In this document: positions 55,901-58,689 of the stretch, in pieces
Position numbering within the stretch: position 1 is the first letter of the stretch
Layout: every line of letters starts with the position of its first letter
Source: Bathymodiolus brooksi
Lineage: Eukaryota > Mollusca > Bivalvia > Mytilida > Modiolidae
DNA: 64,000 nucleotides
Reading direction: 5' to 3'
Assembly (NCBI GenBank): GCA_963680875.1
Contig: OY804577.1
Coordinates: forward strand, 102,559,906 to 102,623,905
Position numbers and translations under genes: made by a program
Notes under the pieces: generated by a model
What the model was told of the DNA's origin: nothing
Seen by the model: only the letters and a program-made list of their open reading frames with translations
Databases searched by the model: none

Positions 55901-57963
55901 TGCAAATATTATCAAGCAATATTGACAATAAAATTAGATAACAATTTAGTAAGTTTCTGTCACCAAAAGCATAGTCAATAAATACAATTCCCTTCACCAA
56001 ACATGCAATTAATAAATTAGTGAATAAGTAAAGCAAGCAAGTGGAGATAACTCTGGCCAAGTTAGTGTAATAATATTGCAAATAACAATTATTACTCAAT
56101 AAATAAATCTTAATCCCTAATATAATGTGTAACTTTAATATGAAAAATGTGTCTACTGAATGTTAACTTTCACTTAATAAAACGTGGAAAGTATCTGAGT
56201 ATATCTCAACTATTATTGAATACCAATATTACACAAGTTTCTCAAGTTTCTATAAAAACAACTACAGTATACTTTCCATTCTTAGTTTCCTAACTAAAAT
56301 TCTTGTAGATATTAAATCTTATTAAAAGGAATATGTGAATAAAATAGCAAGGTTTCAGTTCACAAAAATACAGCAGTATGAAATGATTGAAAACTACTTT
56401 AATTATTTTATATCAATTTATAATGTAAAGTATATTCCTTAAACGACTGTATATGACCGATACAACCCTATATAAGAGACTGTATTATCTTTAAATATCT
56501 TATGACTCAATGAGTGAAAAGACTCGAAATAAGTCTAATTACTTGTAATGGAACTATTCCTTAAACCAAAATAGTAAAGATGAGTCGAAGACTCGACTCA
56601 TTTAATGCATATTTGTATTAACCTTTATCCAGAACGTATCGTCGTATGAAGAGTTCAAACTCTGTATATCTATATATATGGATCCGTTTCTGCTAGCAAA
56701 AGAAGTCAAAAATAGACTTTTGTTGGTTTTTGGCTAAAGCTACCTTGTACCAAGTGAGTCAGATCACGACTGAAGAATTAATAAGAATCGTCTCCTATAT
56801 AGTGTTGAACGACTTAAAAGACTCTAATATGACGTAAAATATGACTCAAAAGACTTAAATATGACGTATAGTACGCTGAACAACAAGGATTAGACCAATT
56901 TACGGCACATATATTTTACCGAAAAAATGGCCGATTTGAAGCGACAAAATGAGTCGTTAAGGATTTGACTAGGTTTGCAAAACCACTGAAAATAAGAAAA
57001 TATGTGAATAATTATGGAATTCTACAATAACAGACAATTCATTTCATATATAATATAACCCTTGGAATATATTGTGTTGTGTGCAAATTGTAAGTAAACA
57101 GTGACTCGTTTCGACACATTATTGCAACACTTTTCACTTGCCGATAAACTTTTACATAAACTACTTTATCATTACTAAACTTTCAATTACCGTGGTAAAT
57201 AAAATAAAAATATTAATAAATAACAACAAAAATTTATATTGAACTTTGTCTTGCATAAAAATTGTGACATTACATAAGAACAGTAACTATAGAAAAAAAA
57301 TTGGTTATGCCGAAAAGGGGTGCATAGTTCCGTTTACAATAGGCAGGTAGCAAAACCGCTACAATATGTTAGATTCCCTTAGACTTTATATATATATATA
57401 ACAATGAGTAGTTCAATATCTGTTTTTTTCAGCCAATTTATACCAATTATGCAAATTATTCTTTTTATTTAAAAATCTTGTTCTTAGAAATCACTTAACC
57501 AAATTAAACCAAATTGAGCTGAGATGATCTTTCATTGGTTCACTCTCAGAGAGCCCTCAGAACTTTTTTTTTAGCAATTTTTAGTGAATATGCAAATTAA
57601 GCTACCTGTAAAATAAATTTGCAAATCTGCTTTAAAATTTAAAAGTAGAATGTTATTGATGAAGTAGAAGCTCAGATGCCTCTGGTTTTCATTGAATTTG
57701 TTTAATGATTCATGAAAAGTGTAGAAATATCTTCCTACTGTCTTGCACTCATTTTGCACATTATACCTGAGAAATAAAAAAAATTTAAACTTTACACCTG
57801 TAGTATGCATTTTAATTTTTTACAGAAAGATGACAAAGATACAGCATTTGCCCAAGCCTACCTGAATAGAACTAAGGAGGCATTGAAAGAAAATACAGAG
57901 AAATATGAACAGTTCCTTAAAATATTGTATCATTTTGGAAAGTCAGAACAGTCACCTGTTAAG
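13531..57963 (+). CDS. GON4L: GON-4-like protein (GON4L/YARP), 21 coding exons, 3' end outside window
   Basis: Spliced coding sequence of 4398 nt (1466 codons), all introns GT-AG with matching phases. The family is recognised from conserved blocks in order: [11 protein letters not shown] and EPKMTRSK (exon 3), APDIT-DMYD with D-EW (exon 7), DPEYN-LAEAEE with DFR-DRAVQ (exon 8), [16 protein letters not shown] (exon 9), [16 protein letters not shown] (exons 10-11), [14 protein letters not shown] (exons 14-15), IRIKNL (exon 15) and a PAH-like KYEQFLKIL (exon 21). In animals GON4L is a nuclear co-regulator linked to YY1, SIN3A and HDAC1; fly, worm and fish mutants show gonad, cell-cycle or blood defects. 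The start at 13531 is the first ATG after an in-frame TAA (13486-13488), with A at -3. The remaining PAH and SANT/Myb-like part should lie past 64000. Vertebrate GON4L is about 2200 residues, so about two thirds is present. No stop or frameshift was found, so the gene looks functional. Confidence 0.94.
14024..14527. repeat. TIR element with an internal 43-bp minisatellite (intron 1)
   Basis: The ends are inverted: aaaacctgtctaaacc on the left and ggtttagacaggtttcactg on the right. Between about 14146 and 14510 the unit tatacaagattcagg...gtttggtttagacaggt repeats about nine times at 43 bp, with some short (27-bp or less) units. A related element without the array lies at 15775-15943. Confidence 0.9.
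14745..14940 (+). repeat. SINE copy, plus strand (intron 1)
   Basis: The SINE body (gtcagtgacttgcgacaggt ... tcctccagcaataaaa) and tail (ataactgaaatattgttg ... gtgttaaacacca) are present. The head is degraded. Confidence 0.85.
15528..15759 (+). CDS. GON4L: GON4L coding exon 2
   Basis: The acceptor is tttcttgtag and the donor GTAAGT. It completes a Gln codon and continues basic ([12 protein letters not shown]), then acidic-Ser, ending [19 protein letters not shown]. That last block is conserved in GON4L just before the VITNE motif. The exon is 232 nt and ends in phase 0. Confidence 0.92.
15775..15943. repeat. Small TIR element related to the one at 14 kb (intron 2)
   Basis: It begins cactgtctaaacc, contains aaattaacaaagatttctta as in the 14-kb copy, and ends ggttcggtttcaccg. 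Confidence 0.75.
16256..16486. repeat. Possible MITE with actcagatc/gatctgagt ends (intron 2)
   Basis: About 230 bases with short inverted ends and several gacgtc words. No other copy was seen here. A ccctaaccctaac word at 16377 resembles telomere repeat but is only two units. Confidence 0.45.
16729..16793 (+). repeat. SINE tail fragment (intron 2)
   Basis: cgatatagctgaaatactgc through gttaaacacc and (aatc)n: a heavily 5'-truncated SINE. Confidence 0.85.
16872..17024 (+). CDS. GON4L: GON4L coding exon 3
   Basis: 51 codons, phase 0 to 0, acceptor aatacacag, donor GTAAGT. It carries [16 protein letters not shown] and [15 protein letters not shown], among the most diagnostic GON4L blocks. Confidence 0.96.
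17542..17664 (+). CDS. GON4L: GON4L coding exon 4
   Basis: 41 codons, phase 0 to 0, from [12 protein letters not shown] to an acidic [15 protein letters not shown], matching the acidic Y-PD segment of the family. The donor is GTTATC, weaker than the others, so a slightly different 3' border or exon skipping is possible; the frame would be kept. Confidence 0.88.
17665..18638. other. Intron 4, nothing recognised
   Basis: AT-rich with no clear match to the repeat families of this window. Confidence 0.4.
18639..18791 (+). CDS. GON4L: GON4L coding exon 5
   Basis: 51 codons, phase 0 to 0, acceptor tatatttcag, donor GTGAGT. Ser/Pro/Asp-rich ([15 protein letters not shown], then [13 protein letters not shown]), probably disordered. 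Confidence 0.9.
18872..19105. repeat. Direct repeat pair in intron 5
   Basis: The segment tattc(t/c)aacttactgaaat through cgttgtta(c) occurs at about 18877 and again at about 18994, roughly 100 bases each, with the second copy longer. Confidence 0.75.
19624..19734 (+). CDS. GON4L: GON4L coding exon 6
   Basis: 37 codons, phase 0 to 0, acceptor ttgccag, donor GTATGT. It contains MGPPTKLP, like the MGPP-Pro block of vertebrate GON4L, then [16 protein letters not shown]. Confidence 0.9.
20309..20530 (-). repeat. SINE, minus strand (intron 6)
   Basis: It runs from ggtgtttaacaccactttca (reverse of the tail) through the body to a tRNA-like B-box area (reverse of gagtttgaatcccgc) and ends near cacgaccaag. 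Nearly full length. Confidence 0.88.
20669..20843 (+). CDS. GON4L: GON4L coding exon 7
   Basis: 58 codons plus 1 nt, acceptor gttttatag, donor [17 protein letters not shown], then [18 protein letters not shown] and [12 protein letters not shown] give a strong, collinear match to the conserved RTRSK...APDIT block. Confidence 0.96.
20950..21136 (+). repeat. Repeat A fragment, internally deleted (intron 7)
   Basis: gtttgactctttttct, then acctccctttgacc and atatcgctattgtaatagca match the repeat at 4.6-5.9 kb, with the middle lost. Confidence 0.8.
21399..21515 (+). CDS. GON4L: GON4L coding exon 8
   Basis: 117 nt, phase 1 to 1, acceptor ttttacag, donor GTAAGT. Acidic [18 protein letters not shown] followed by [10 protein letters not shown], diagnostic of the family. 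The next intron carries the 65-bp satellite. Confidence 0.96.
21592..23218. repeat. 65-bp satellite array, about 25 units (intron 8)
   Basis: The unit is ggaaactgtattaccaagag + aaaaccaccaaccttccaga + attcactgacaactttatca + cataa. Most units contain one EcoRI site (gaattc). Unit variants (gactac/gacaac, ttaccaag/ttatcaag, aaccatcaacc, a unit with catgagg) recur in blocks. The unit text is the middle of the local SINE in minus orientation (agaaaaccac ... cactgacaa(a)ctttatcacataa), and the array runs directly into SINE head sequence on its right. The array fills about three quarters of the intron between exons 8 and 9. The minus-strand open frame over part of it is accidental. Confidence 0.97.
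23219..23300 (-). repeat. SINE head remainder bordering the satellite
   Basis: ttatatcaagcaca(a), then ggcagaagttgaactggcaa and ggtgatagtaactacc follow the order of the minus-strand SINE after its cacataa segment. Confidence 0.75.
23648..23762 (+). CDS. GON4L: GON4L coding exon 9
   Basis: 115 nt, phase 1 to 2, acceptor attcttcag, donor [24 protein letters not shown] matches the KEVNELMEELFETFQDE block of vertebrates. Confidence 0.96.
23880..24870 (+). repeat. Interspersed repeat 'C', copy 2 (intron 9)
   Basis: Homologous in order to 8560-9300 (cactgtgctatgggaaat, aatatgttcatatttgcgaa, gaaatgcacggggacact, cttctgctgaaga-tacacaaatatga). Here only one arm of the palindrome of copy 1 is present, near 24786-24815. 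A 69-bp internal duplication lies at 24377-24510. Confidence 0.85.
24377..24510. repeat. 69-bp tandem duplication within repeat C
   Basis: tacactttgaactacagtag ... tgacaaataata occurs twice in a row with two base changes. Confidence 0.93.
24869..24883. repeat. Poly-G run (G15)
   Basis: Fifteen G in a row after aggaaaaa. Length is uncertain in any assembly. Confidence 0.9.
25237..25692 (-). repeat. Cluster of minus-strand SINE pieces (intron 9)
   Basis: Three adjoining pieces: body at 25250-25400, body and head at 25407-25625, and a tail with (gatt)n at 25630-25692. The order (tail of one after the head of another) indicates repeated insertion or duplication. Confidence 0.85.
25821..25914 (+). 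CDS. GON4L: GON4L coding exon 10
   Basis: 94 nt, phase 2 to 0, acceptor tatatacag, donor GTAAAA. Thr/Lys-rich start, then [15 protein letters not shown], the start of the QQM-QHVQLL helix. Confidence 0.94.
26160..26555. repeat. Two related TIR-type repeat pieces (intron 10)
   Basis: Near-copies share tatatgcactattcatt and atatagaggtg(a/c)cattt ... gcaggttt(a/g)g. A SINE tail (ggtgtttaatgcctctttca) is wedged between them at about 26340-26380. Similar text recurs at 30765-30900. Confidence 0.7.
26606..26695 (+). CDS. GON4L: GON4L coding exon 11
   Basis: 30 codons, phase 0 to 0, acceptor acattttag, donor GTACGA. It begins [15 protein letters not shown], almost identical to the family block. 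Confidence 0.95.
27351..28006. repeat. 41-bp minisatellite, about 16 units (intron 11)
   Basis: The unit is gaacagtttggtttaagtta + atcttgatttttatccaaac + t. Two variants alternate in blocks (atccaaact and atctaaact). The junction ccaaactg-aa-cagtttgg is an 8-bp perfect inverted repeat, so each boundary can form a small hairpin. Confidence 0.97.
28126..28270 (+). CDS. GON4L: GON4L coding exon 12
   Basis: 145 nt, phase 0 to 1, acceptor tatttcag. Two donors are close: GTAAAT after 28263 and GTATGT after 28270. I chose the second because only it gives the phase needed by exon 13. It carries the [14 protein letters not shown] block, like the PCNLMGAMQLI block in vertebrates. Confidence 0.9.
29052..29231 (+). 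CDS. GON4L: GON4L coding exon 13 (extra basic segment)
   Basis: 180 nt, phase 1 to 1, acceptor ttgttttcag, donor GTAAGT. Lys/Arg/Ser-rich ([17 protein letters not shown]) and then a helical [19 protein letters not shown]. From my knowledge of vertebrate GON4L there is only a short linker at this point, so the exon looks like an insertion in this lineage. Its phase (1,1) means it could be skipped without a frame change. Confidence 0.87.
29395..29548. repeat. Long imperfect palindrome (intron 13)
   Basis: The left arm 29395-29464 (aaataaatcgtggaagccag ...) pairs with the right arm 29478-29548 (... ggcttccatgatttattt), with a loop of about 13 bases around gagccagaagcga. Likely the remains of a foldback MITE. 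Confidence 0.9.
30571..30754 (+). CDS. GON4L: GON4L coding exon 14
   Basis: 184 nt, phase 1 to 2, acceptor tattttacag, donor GTAAGT. It contains [15 protein letters not shown], like the family YPELLP block, and ends VCFTEAED-, which joins exon 15. Confidence 0.95.
30765..31605. repeat. Run of TIR-type repeat fragments (intron 14)
   Basis: 30765-30900 shares tatatgcactattcattt and tgtttggctgta with intron 10. 30985-31110 carries tctgtctaaaccaga and gttaatttaacctgtata of the 14-kb element family. 31415-31605 has tgtgaccttcaaaggga ... caagtttgacagtata, like the element at 61150. Confidence 0.65.
31702..31852 (+). CDS. GON4L: GON4L coding exon 15
   Basis: 151 nt, phase 2 to 0, acceptor tttcttacag, donor [15 protein letters not shown], then [19 protein letters not shown] and [14 protein letters not shown], collinear with the FTKAEDNLLALGLKHF...RIKNL segment, which has a Myb-like look. 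Confidence 0.96.
32065..32335 (-). repeat. SINE, minus strand, nearly full length (intron 15)
   Basis: Tail (ggtgtttaatgccactttca), body (accagagaaaaccacagacc), B-box area (gagcaggattcgaactcaca) and head to ccacgatggcccc are all present. Confidence 0.9.
32651..32767 (+). CDS. GON4L: GON4L coding exon 16
   Basis: 39 codons, phase 0 to 0, acceptor tatttgtag, donor [19 protein letters not shown]... ending [10 protein letters not shown], comparable to the LPFWLK block that follows in vertebrates. Confidence 0.92.
33218..33470 (-). repeat. SINE, minus strand (intron 16)
   Basis: Full order from tail to head, ending tcacgaccacgatggccccc. It contains agaaaaccaccaacctgtcg, the closest single-copy match here to the satellite unit in intron 8. 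A piece of the 14-kb TIR family lies just before it (33130-33215). Confidence 0.9.
33652..33765 (+). CDS. GON4L: GON4L coding exon 17
   Basis: 38 codons, phase 0 to 0, acceptor gaactttcag, donor [21 protein letters not shown]..., no diagnostic motif. Placed by phase and borders. Confidence 0.85.
34068..34181. repeat. Tandem duplication, 2 x about 57 bp (intron 17)
   Basis: gataacaagatggtagtgag ... cagatgttt(t/g)gattgtctga is repeated once, with one base difference. Confidence 0.93.
34381..35747. repeat. Three 54-bp tandem units, the first split by a transposon
   Basis: The unit is ctcctggggtaccctcatgg + ggatagaaaacagacgtagt + attattttctgcta. Complete units lie at 35641-35693 and 35694-35747. 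The first unit is cut after cagatg (34423) and resumes as gtattattttct at 35630. Confidence 0.9.
34424..35629. mobile_element. TA-flanked DNA transposon derivative with 25-bp TIRs (intron 17)
   Basis: The left end taccgtattttacggactat-aggtcg matches inverted the right end cctatcgttcgtaaaatacggta. A second, sub-terminal gataggtcga block occurs at both ends. The element replaces the TA of the tandem unit cagacgTAgtatt with TA...TA, so the target duplication is TA, as in Tc1/mariner/pogo elements. The 1.2-kb interior has no transposase; the open frames in it are short and unlike any family. Probably non-autonomous. Confidence 0.9.
35953..36112 (-). repeat. SINE, minus strand, head truncated (intron 17)
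   Basis: ggtgttttacaccacttttt, then atcgtggcggtcagttttat and cccagagaaaaccactgaca to catgaaagggattcaaa. Confidence 0.87.
36178..36302 (+). CDS. GON4L: GON4L coding exon 18
   Basis: 125 nt, phase 0 to 2, acceptor ttttaaccag, donor GTATGT. It encodes [20 protein letters not shown] and then [13 protein letters not shown], Pro/Thr-rich. Placed by phase and borders. Confidence 0.85.
36416..37361. mobile_element. Pogo/Tigger-like non-autonomous element (intron 18)
   Basis: The ends are TA-CAGTGCTCCCTCG and CGAGGGAGCACTG-TA, with TA duplications. This terminus resembles pogo/Tigger TIRs (CAGT..TCCCTCG). Sub-terminal ggcgataaa/ggcggtataacga blocks repeat inside both ends. No transposase ORF. It sits inside another repeat, whose flanking text attttatttagacc | tttagaaataaatttt continues across. 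A 61-bp internal duplication is at 36788-36903. Confidence 0.87.
37426..37593. repeat. 168-bp MITE with ctagtccactta TIRs (intron 18)
   Basis: ctagtccacttataatgaaa on the left pairs with tttcattgtaagtggactag on the right. The interior repeats ggttata(a/t)tg several times. Confidence 0.88.
38047..39326. mobile_element. TA-flanked TIR element, 1.28 kb (intron 18)
   Basis: It begins TA-CTGTGAATTCATTTaattt and ends aaaAATGAATTCACAG-TA. The complementarity continues with accaattttcgtgg / ccacgaaaattggt. The sub-terminal region holds several attcgtggatt words. The open frame at 39078-39377 crosses its end and is not a gene. It ends about 150 bases before exon 19. Confidence 0.88.
39480..40787 (+). 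CDS. GON4L: GON4L coding exon 19 (large, 1308 nt)
   Basis: The largest exon, phase 2 to 2, acceptor ttttttcag, donor GTAAGT. It encodes about 436 residues of mostly disordered Ser/Thr/Pro text: a Thr-rich region, then a Lys/Pro region with [18 protein letters not shown] and RPYVSPVKK (likely nuclear signals; comparable to the KPYVRRRPSKRR region of vertebrates), then a long acidic tail ([15 protein letters not shown], [20 protein letters not shown]). Vertebrate GON4L also has a large, poorly conserved central exon here. No stop in 1.3 kb of AT-rich DNA supports a real exon. Confidence 0.92.
40788..41688. other. First part of intron 19, nothing recognised
   Basis: AT-rich, with a local duplication of caaatgaccatgaatatgtt near 40870-40920. 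No known repeat family. Confidence 0.4.
41689..41804. repeat. 116-bp palindrome (intron 19)
   Basis: The arms aacagatatatcatgtttgg ... aaaaataccag (41689-41733) and ctggtatttttcgcaaatac ... atgatatatctgtt (41760-41804) are complementary with few mismatches; the centre gagac-gaaattta-gtctc also pairs. Confidence 0.93.
41967..42545 (+). repeat. Hairpin-headed tandem-repeat element, second copy (intron 19)
   Basis: Same element as 10708-11292: head cccctgctccccgaagaggg, ccgtccgtcc block, three units with ctgatatttg(g/a)tcacaagc, end taagtgagcattagctcaca. Same strand as the first copy. Open frames here follow the repeat units. Confidence 0.93.
43300..43570 (+). pseudogene. Heavily decayed LINE reverse transcriptase fragment (intron 19)
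   Basis: The plus-strand text near 43311-43375 translates to GVPQGIIL and then a hydrophobic run ending like a -NDM block. Near 43400-43440, [12 protein letters not shown] resembles the area around the catalytic YADDSSILY motif, with one catalytic Asp changed. Frameshifts separate the blocks and nothing longer survives. Confidence 0.6.
44072..44186 (+). CDS. GON4L: GON4L coding exon 20
   Basis: 115 nt, phase 2 to 0, acceptor ctcatttcag, donor [26 protein letters not shown] and then [16 protein letters not shown]. It precedes the 13.6-kb intron that holds the DIRS element. Confidence 0.86.
44187..45376. other. Intron 20 before the DIRS element, nothing recognised
   Basis: No exon-like segment that fits phase 0 on both sides was seen. 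AT-rich. The minus-strand open frame at 45165-45443 runs into the DIRS terminus and is not a gene. Confidence 0.4.
45377..45536 (+). repeat. DIRS left inverted terminal repeat
   Basis: It starts attttatagcaataaatag and continues cttaccactataaattctga to the cctcattccatttcc block near 45536. The common part is the reverse complement of 50721-50860; the outermost 19 bases are unique to this end and are found again, inverted, in the ICR. Confidence 0.95.
45714..47525 (+). CDS. DIRS gag-like ORF1, 603 aa
   Basis: ATG at 45714, TAG at 47523-47525. The N-terminal third (to about residue 190) is rich in Pro, Ser and Gly with no fixed fold; an acidic/Ser middle follows; residues about 405-545 are predicted helical ([20 protein letters not shown] and following) and may be the capsid-like part; the C-terminus is strongly basic ([28 protein letters not shown]), fit for nucleic-acid binding or nuclear entry. 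No zinc knuckle, as usual in DIRS gags. Function is inferred from position. The minus-strand open frame at 45623-46144 is a shadow. The recombinase lies in this same frame. Confidence 0.88.
   Translation: MDFDNLQSVNSSVSDTLPFEAISITGRDCFWDGSVPNPLVSVGSPTLSVSSIIPEPSGAGARVGGLAGPVPSRPRVGIPTLSTVTHTVSRPVNTTGSFSSAPGSSMGLNLPGSRPPVFSHGYCLPGPSIPPVQTWARPPWAVPTQSYPGSQGVNPFAYWPQPVHFSQDTFRTPVTCSQSNSSSVLQNSELVSSFKEVLSDFKKSISVDLATISSRISSLEAGHRLSLPTPGEEVSDLISMAPGSQEATFLSEDEHEDGESSMARVSDKVPLAHRTKSITSTDVGSPRESEAEDSSVSSKDQLRARVYSLLREVAHVPLSSPPRLKKSNSFFETSCGLVQEKPNTFGSFPESNHASSALQLVNNSLSVKANDKSSQGSSFSGFGASSFPGNFKSKDFEIHDSSIGKTAPVCDKSFSQLLGAKPVDGLRLSQSLWAKSENLLRSASHVLGTAEFFLSAVGALLQGKEGEDLAEVKSFLLQVDQALGSSQCLLMGTLANFTLSKRREILEKSSVNEILQDSLLRSPLSDKVFGLSLQKVQEEVIKTPQPLRVNVQLTNGKRSASVSSSAPTGSDKRRKTFVPKASGPKKPHQKGGFKGAKKPGFRK
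47542..49644 (+). pseudogene. DIRS reverse transcriptase/RNase H ORF, one internal TGA
   Basis: The ATG at 47542 ([10 protein letters not shown]) is the first after gag; the frame is also open upstream of it and overlaps the gag end by about 150 bases, so frameshift expression is possible. RT blocks: [45 protein letters not shown], and the catalytic YLDD at codons 221-224 (48202). RNase H begins [14 protein letters not shown] (Asp at codon 388) and continues [30 protein letters not shown] and LADCLSRF. The following [13 protein letters not shown]...FVSPVPDP region is typical of DIRS polyproteins. TGA at 48754-48756 (codon 405) cuts RNase H after its first Asp. All catalytic residues on both sides are present, so this is a recent single nonsense change, a sequencing error or readthrough. 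The last part overlaps the recombinase ORF. Confidence 0.93.
49341..50561 (+). CDS. DIRS tyrosine recombinase, 406 aa
   Basis: Reads from ATG 49341 to TAG 50559-50561; the frame is open far upstream, so the start is a choice (first ATG before the domain, overlapping the RT/RNase H end by 304 bases). Residues about 70-150 form the SAM-like N-terminal core-binding part ([12 protein letters not shown], then [20 protein letters not shown]). The catalytic domain has the Arg in [13 protein letters not shown] (Arg 204-206), the HxxR motif [11 protein letters not shown] (His 332, Arg 335) and the nucleophile Tyr in FTSFYLRS (Tyr 368), with Trp in GFWRCQDSF before it. It would cut and join element circles into the genome. 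All key residues are intact. Confidence 0.95.
   Translation: MVSRTSASVLCQASETSFQTRPSVSVQGKSGTSKARVSSSSRLATLKEGLRQKGFSEGTTSHISKSVRQSTGIVYEAKWAIFCDWCSGRDIDPVRVTVQQLADFLVYLFEIKRLVPSTIKGYRSAIGRTISLLGGPDFGQNEYISLLVRSFSLERPKQNKLVPQWNLGLVLAALNSPPFEPAEEVELRFLYYKCCFLLALASGRRRSEIHAFSVSDSCLRFNRNKSSVTLLTDPCFLGKNQIPDRGAEPVIIPALPEDASSRLSCPIRIFSIYLDRTKNSRPAKNTRLFLPLKKGISDISAKTISSWICRTILLAYESSGEKFLNRHAVKAHEVRALASSWALFNSASISEVLSAGFWRCQDSFTSFYLRSMSAQADTLFSLGPIVAAQHVSVPLVSERSGDSAVC
50572..50671. repeat. DIRS internal complementary region (ICR)
   Basis: The first half (tctcagaatttatagtggta ... ttgctataaaat) is the reverse complement of the left outer end at 45377-45419. The second half (aattagaaatttttctaag ... 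aaatacttaccactataaat) is the reverse complement of the right outer end at about 50850-50908. The halves meet in a short shared aaaatt, exactly the DIRS1 plan. Confidence 0.96.
50721..50908 (-). repeat. DIRS right inverted terminal repeat
   Basis: It runs from ggaaatggaatgaggtttat to the unique outer 46 bases taagtatttatttaataaaa ... tttctaatttt. The common part matches the left repeat inverted with almost no differences over about 140 bases. Confidence 0.95.
50909..52157. other. Intron 20 after the DIRS element, nothing recognised
   Basis: No exon-like segment with matching phase and no known repeat. Confidence 0.4.
52158..52918 (-). repeat. Repeat A, uninterrupted copy, inverted (intron 20)
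   Basis: Reverse orientation relative to 4602-5888: starts ctcaccccttgaataaagta, body gacgttggtcaaagggaggt, ends with the hairpin (gcaagatagtaaaatctgtg and its complement) and cggtgttagacc. It lacks repeat B and so shows the empty site. Confidence 0.9.
52925..53160 (+). repeat. Short hairpin-headed element, one unit (intron 20)
   Basis: tgtctccccttcgaatgaaa-ggagaca forms a hairpin head; the unit has gtctggaccataacttttt and tgatatttggtatgtgggtg; it closes ttaggggagacataag. Same plan as 9.8, 10.7 and 58.7 kb. Confidence 0.65.
54110..54435 (+). repeat. Interspersed repeat 'D', copy 1 (intron 20)
   Basis: Direct match to 63265-63545: aataaaccac-aag-ggtttatg, ttctttataatttaattttt, ggcgaatgaatat-ttggtg, then acgtcaca, and ggcagatcagccaat. 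It includes a TGACGTCA octamer near 54323. Confidence 0.88.
54504..54785 (+). repeat. Full-length tRNA-headed SINE (intron 20)
   Basis: The head gggcccgggtggctcaatga carries an A-box-like tggctcaatgatttagg (54513-54529) and a B-box ggttcgcgccc (54579-54589), so it can be read as a Pol III promoter of tRNA origin. The body matches the other copies and the tail is tgatatagctgaaatattgc, then gttaagcact and (aatc)n. Flanking cttattaatt/cttattattt may be a diverged target duplication. It is not a tRNA gene: the head does not fold into a full cloverleaf that I can support. Confidence 0.9.
55581..57362. other. Segment bounded by TGTAACC...GCTACA, possible LTR
   Basis: The stretch starts tgtaacctttttctctggtt and ends gcaaaaccgctaca, with atat on both sides. 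TG...CA ends are typical of LTRs, and the text differs from the flanking intron (many gactcgaa/gactcaa words near 56.5-57.0 kb). No second copy or coding part is in the window, so this is only a suggestion. Confidence 0.25.
57826..57963 (+). CDS. GON4L: GON4L coding exon 21 (start of PAH-like domain)
   Basis: 46 codons, phase 0 to 0, acceptor ttttttacag, donor [21 protein letters not shown] and [17 protein letters not shown] fit the first helices of a paired amphipathic helix (SIN3-type PAH) domain, which GON4L is known to carry. The rest of the domain must be on exons past the window, as I found no good continuation before 64000. Confidence 0.95.
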
Positions 57964-58689
57964 GTAAGTCAAAATTGGCTTGTCTTTTACATCTTTTATG
58001 CCCCTGCTGCCAGACTTGGGCACTTTCAGTTTAGCCGATGTCTGTATGTCCTGAATTTTGTATCCCTTCAACAAATCATTTGAAATTTATACACAAGGTC
58101 AGTGACCATTAAAGGCAGTCCAAGTTTGACTTCGGATTATTACCACTTTTTCTGTCTAGAGTTATGCCCTTTCATTTACCGAAAAAAATAAAATAGGGTT
58201 TCATTTCAATTAGTAAAATCTCTTTATTCAAGTCATTTGAAATTTATACACAAGGTCAAGGACCAAAAAAGTCATGCCAAGTTGGAATTTCAGAATTTAC
58301 CTCTTTTTCAACTCTGGAGCTTGAGATTTTCCAAAAAAATATCAAATTTGGTTTGTGTTCAATTACACAAGTTCCCCTTAAGCAAATCATTTGAAATTTG
58401 TACACAAGGTGTGGGACTATGTAAGGTAGGCAGAGTTGGATTTCAAACTTAACCACTTTTTACATTCTGGAGTTATGCTGATGTTTTGATTTGCTGTACT
58501 TAGGCAAATCATTTAAAATTATACTCAAGGTCAGGAACCAAGTTCAGTTGACGACTTTTCCACTTTTTTTTTGCTCTTGAATTATGTCCCATTATTTGCC
58601 TAAAAATAAATAATATCTGTAGTTTCTATTCAATAACATAAGTTCTGCTTATGCTAATCATTTGAAATTTATTAACATTTTTAGCTCAC

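Noticed and set aside
55581..57362. Complete LTR retrotransposon
   Set aside because: No gag, protease, RT or integrase text and no second LTR.
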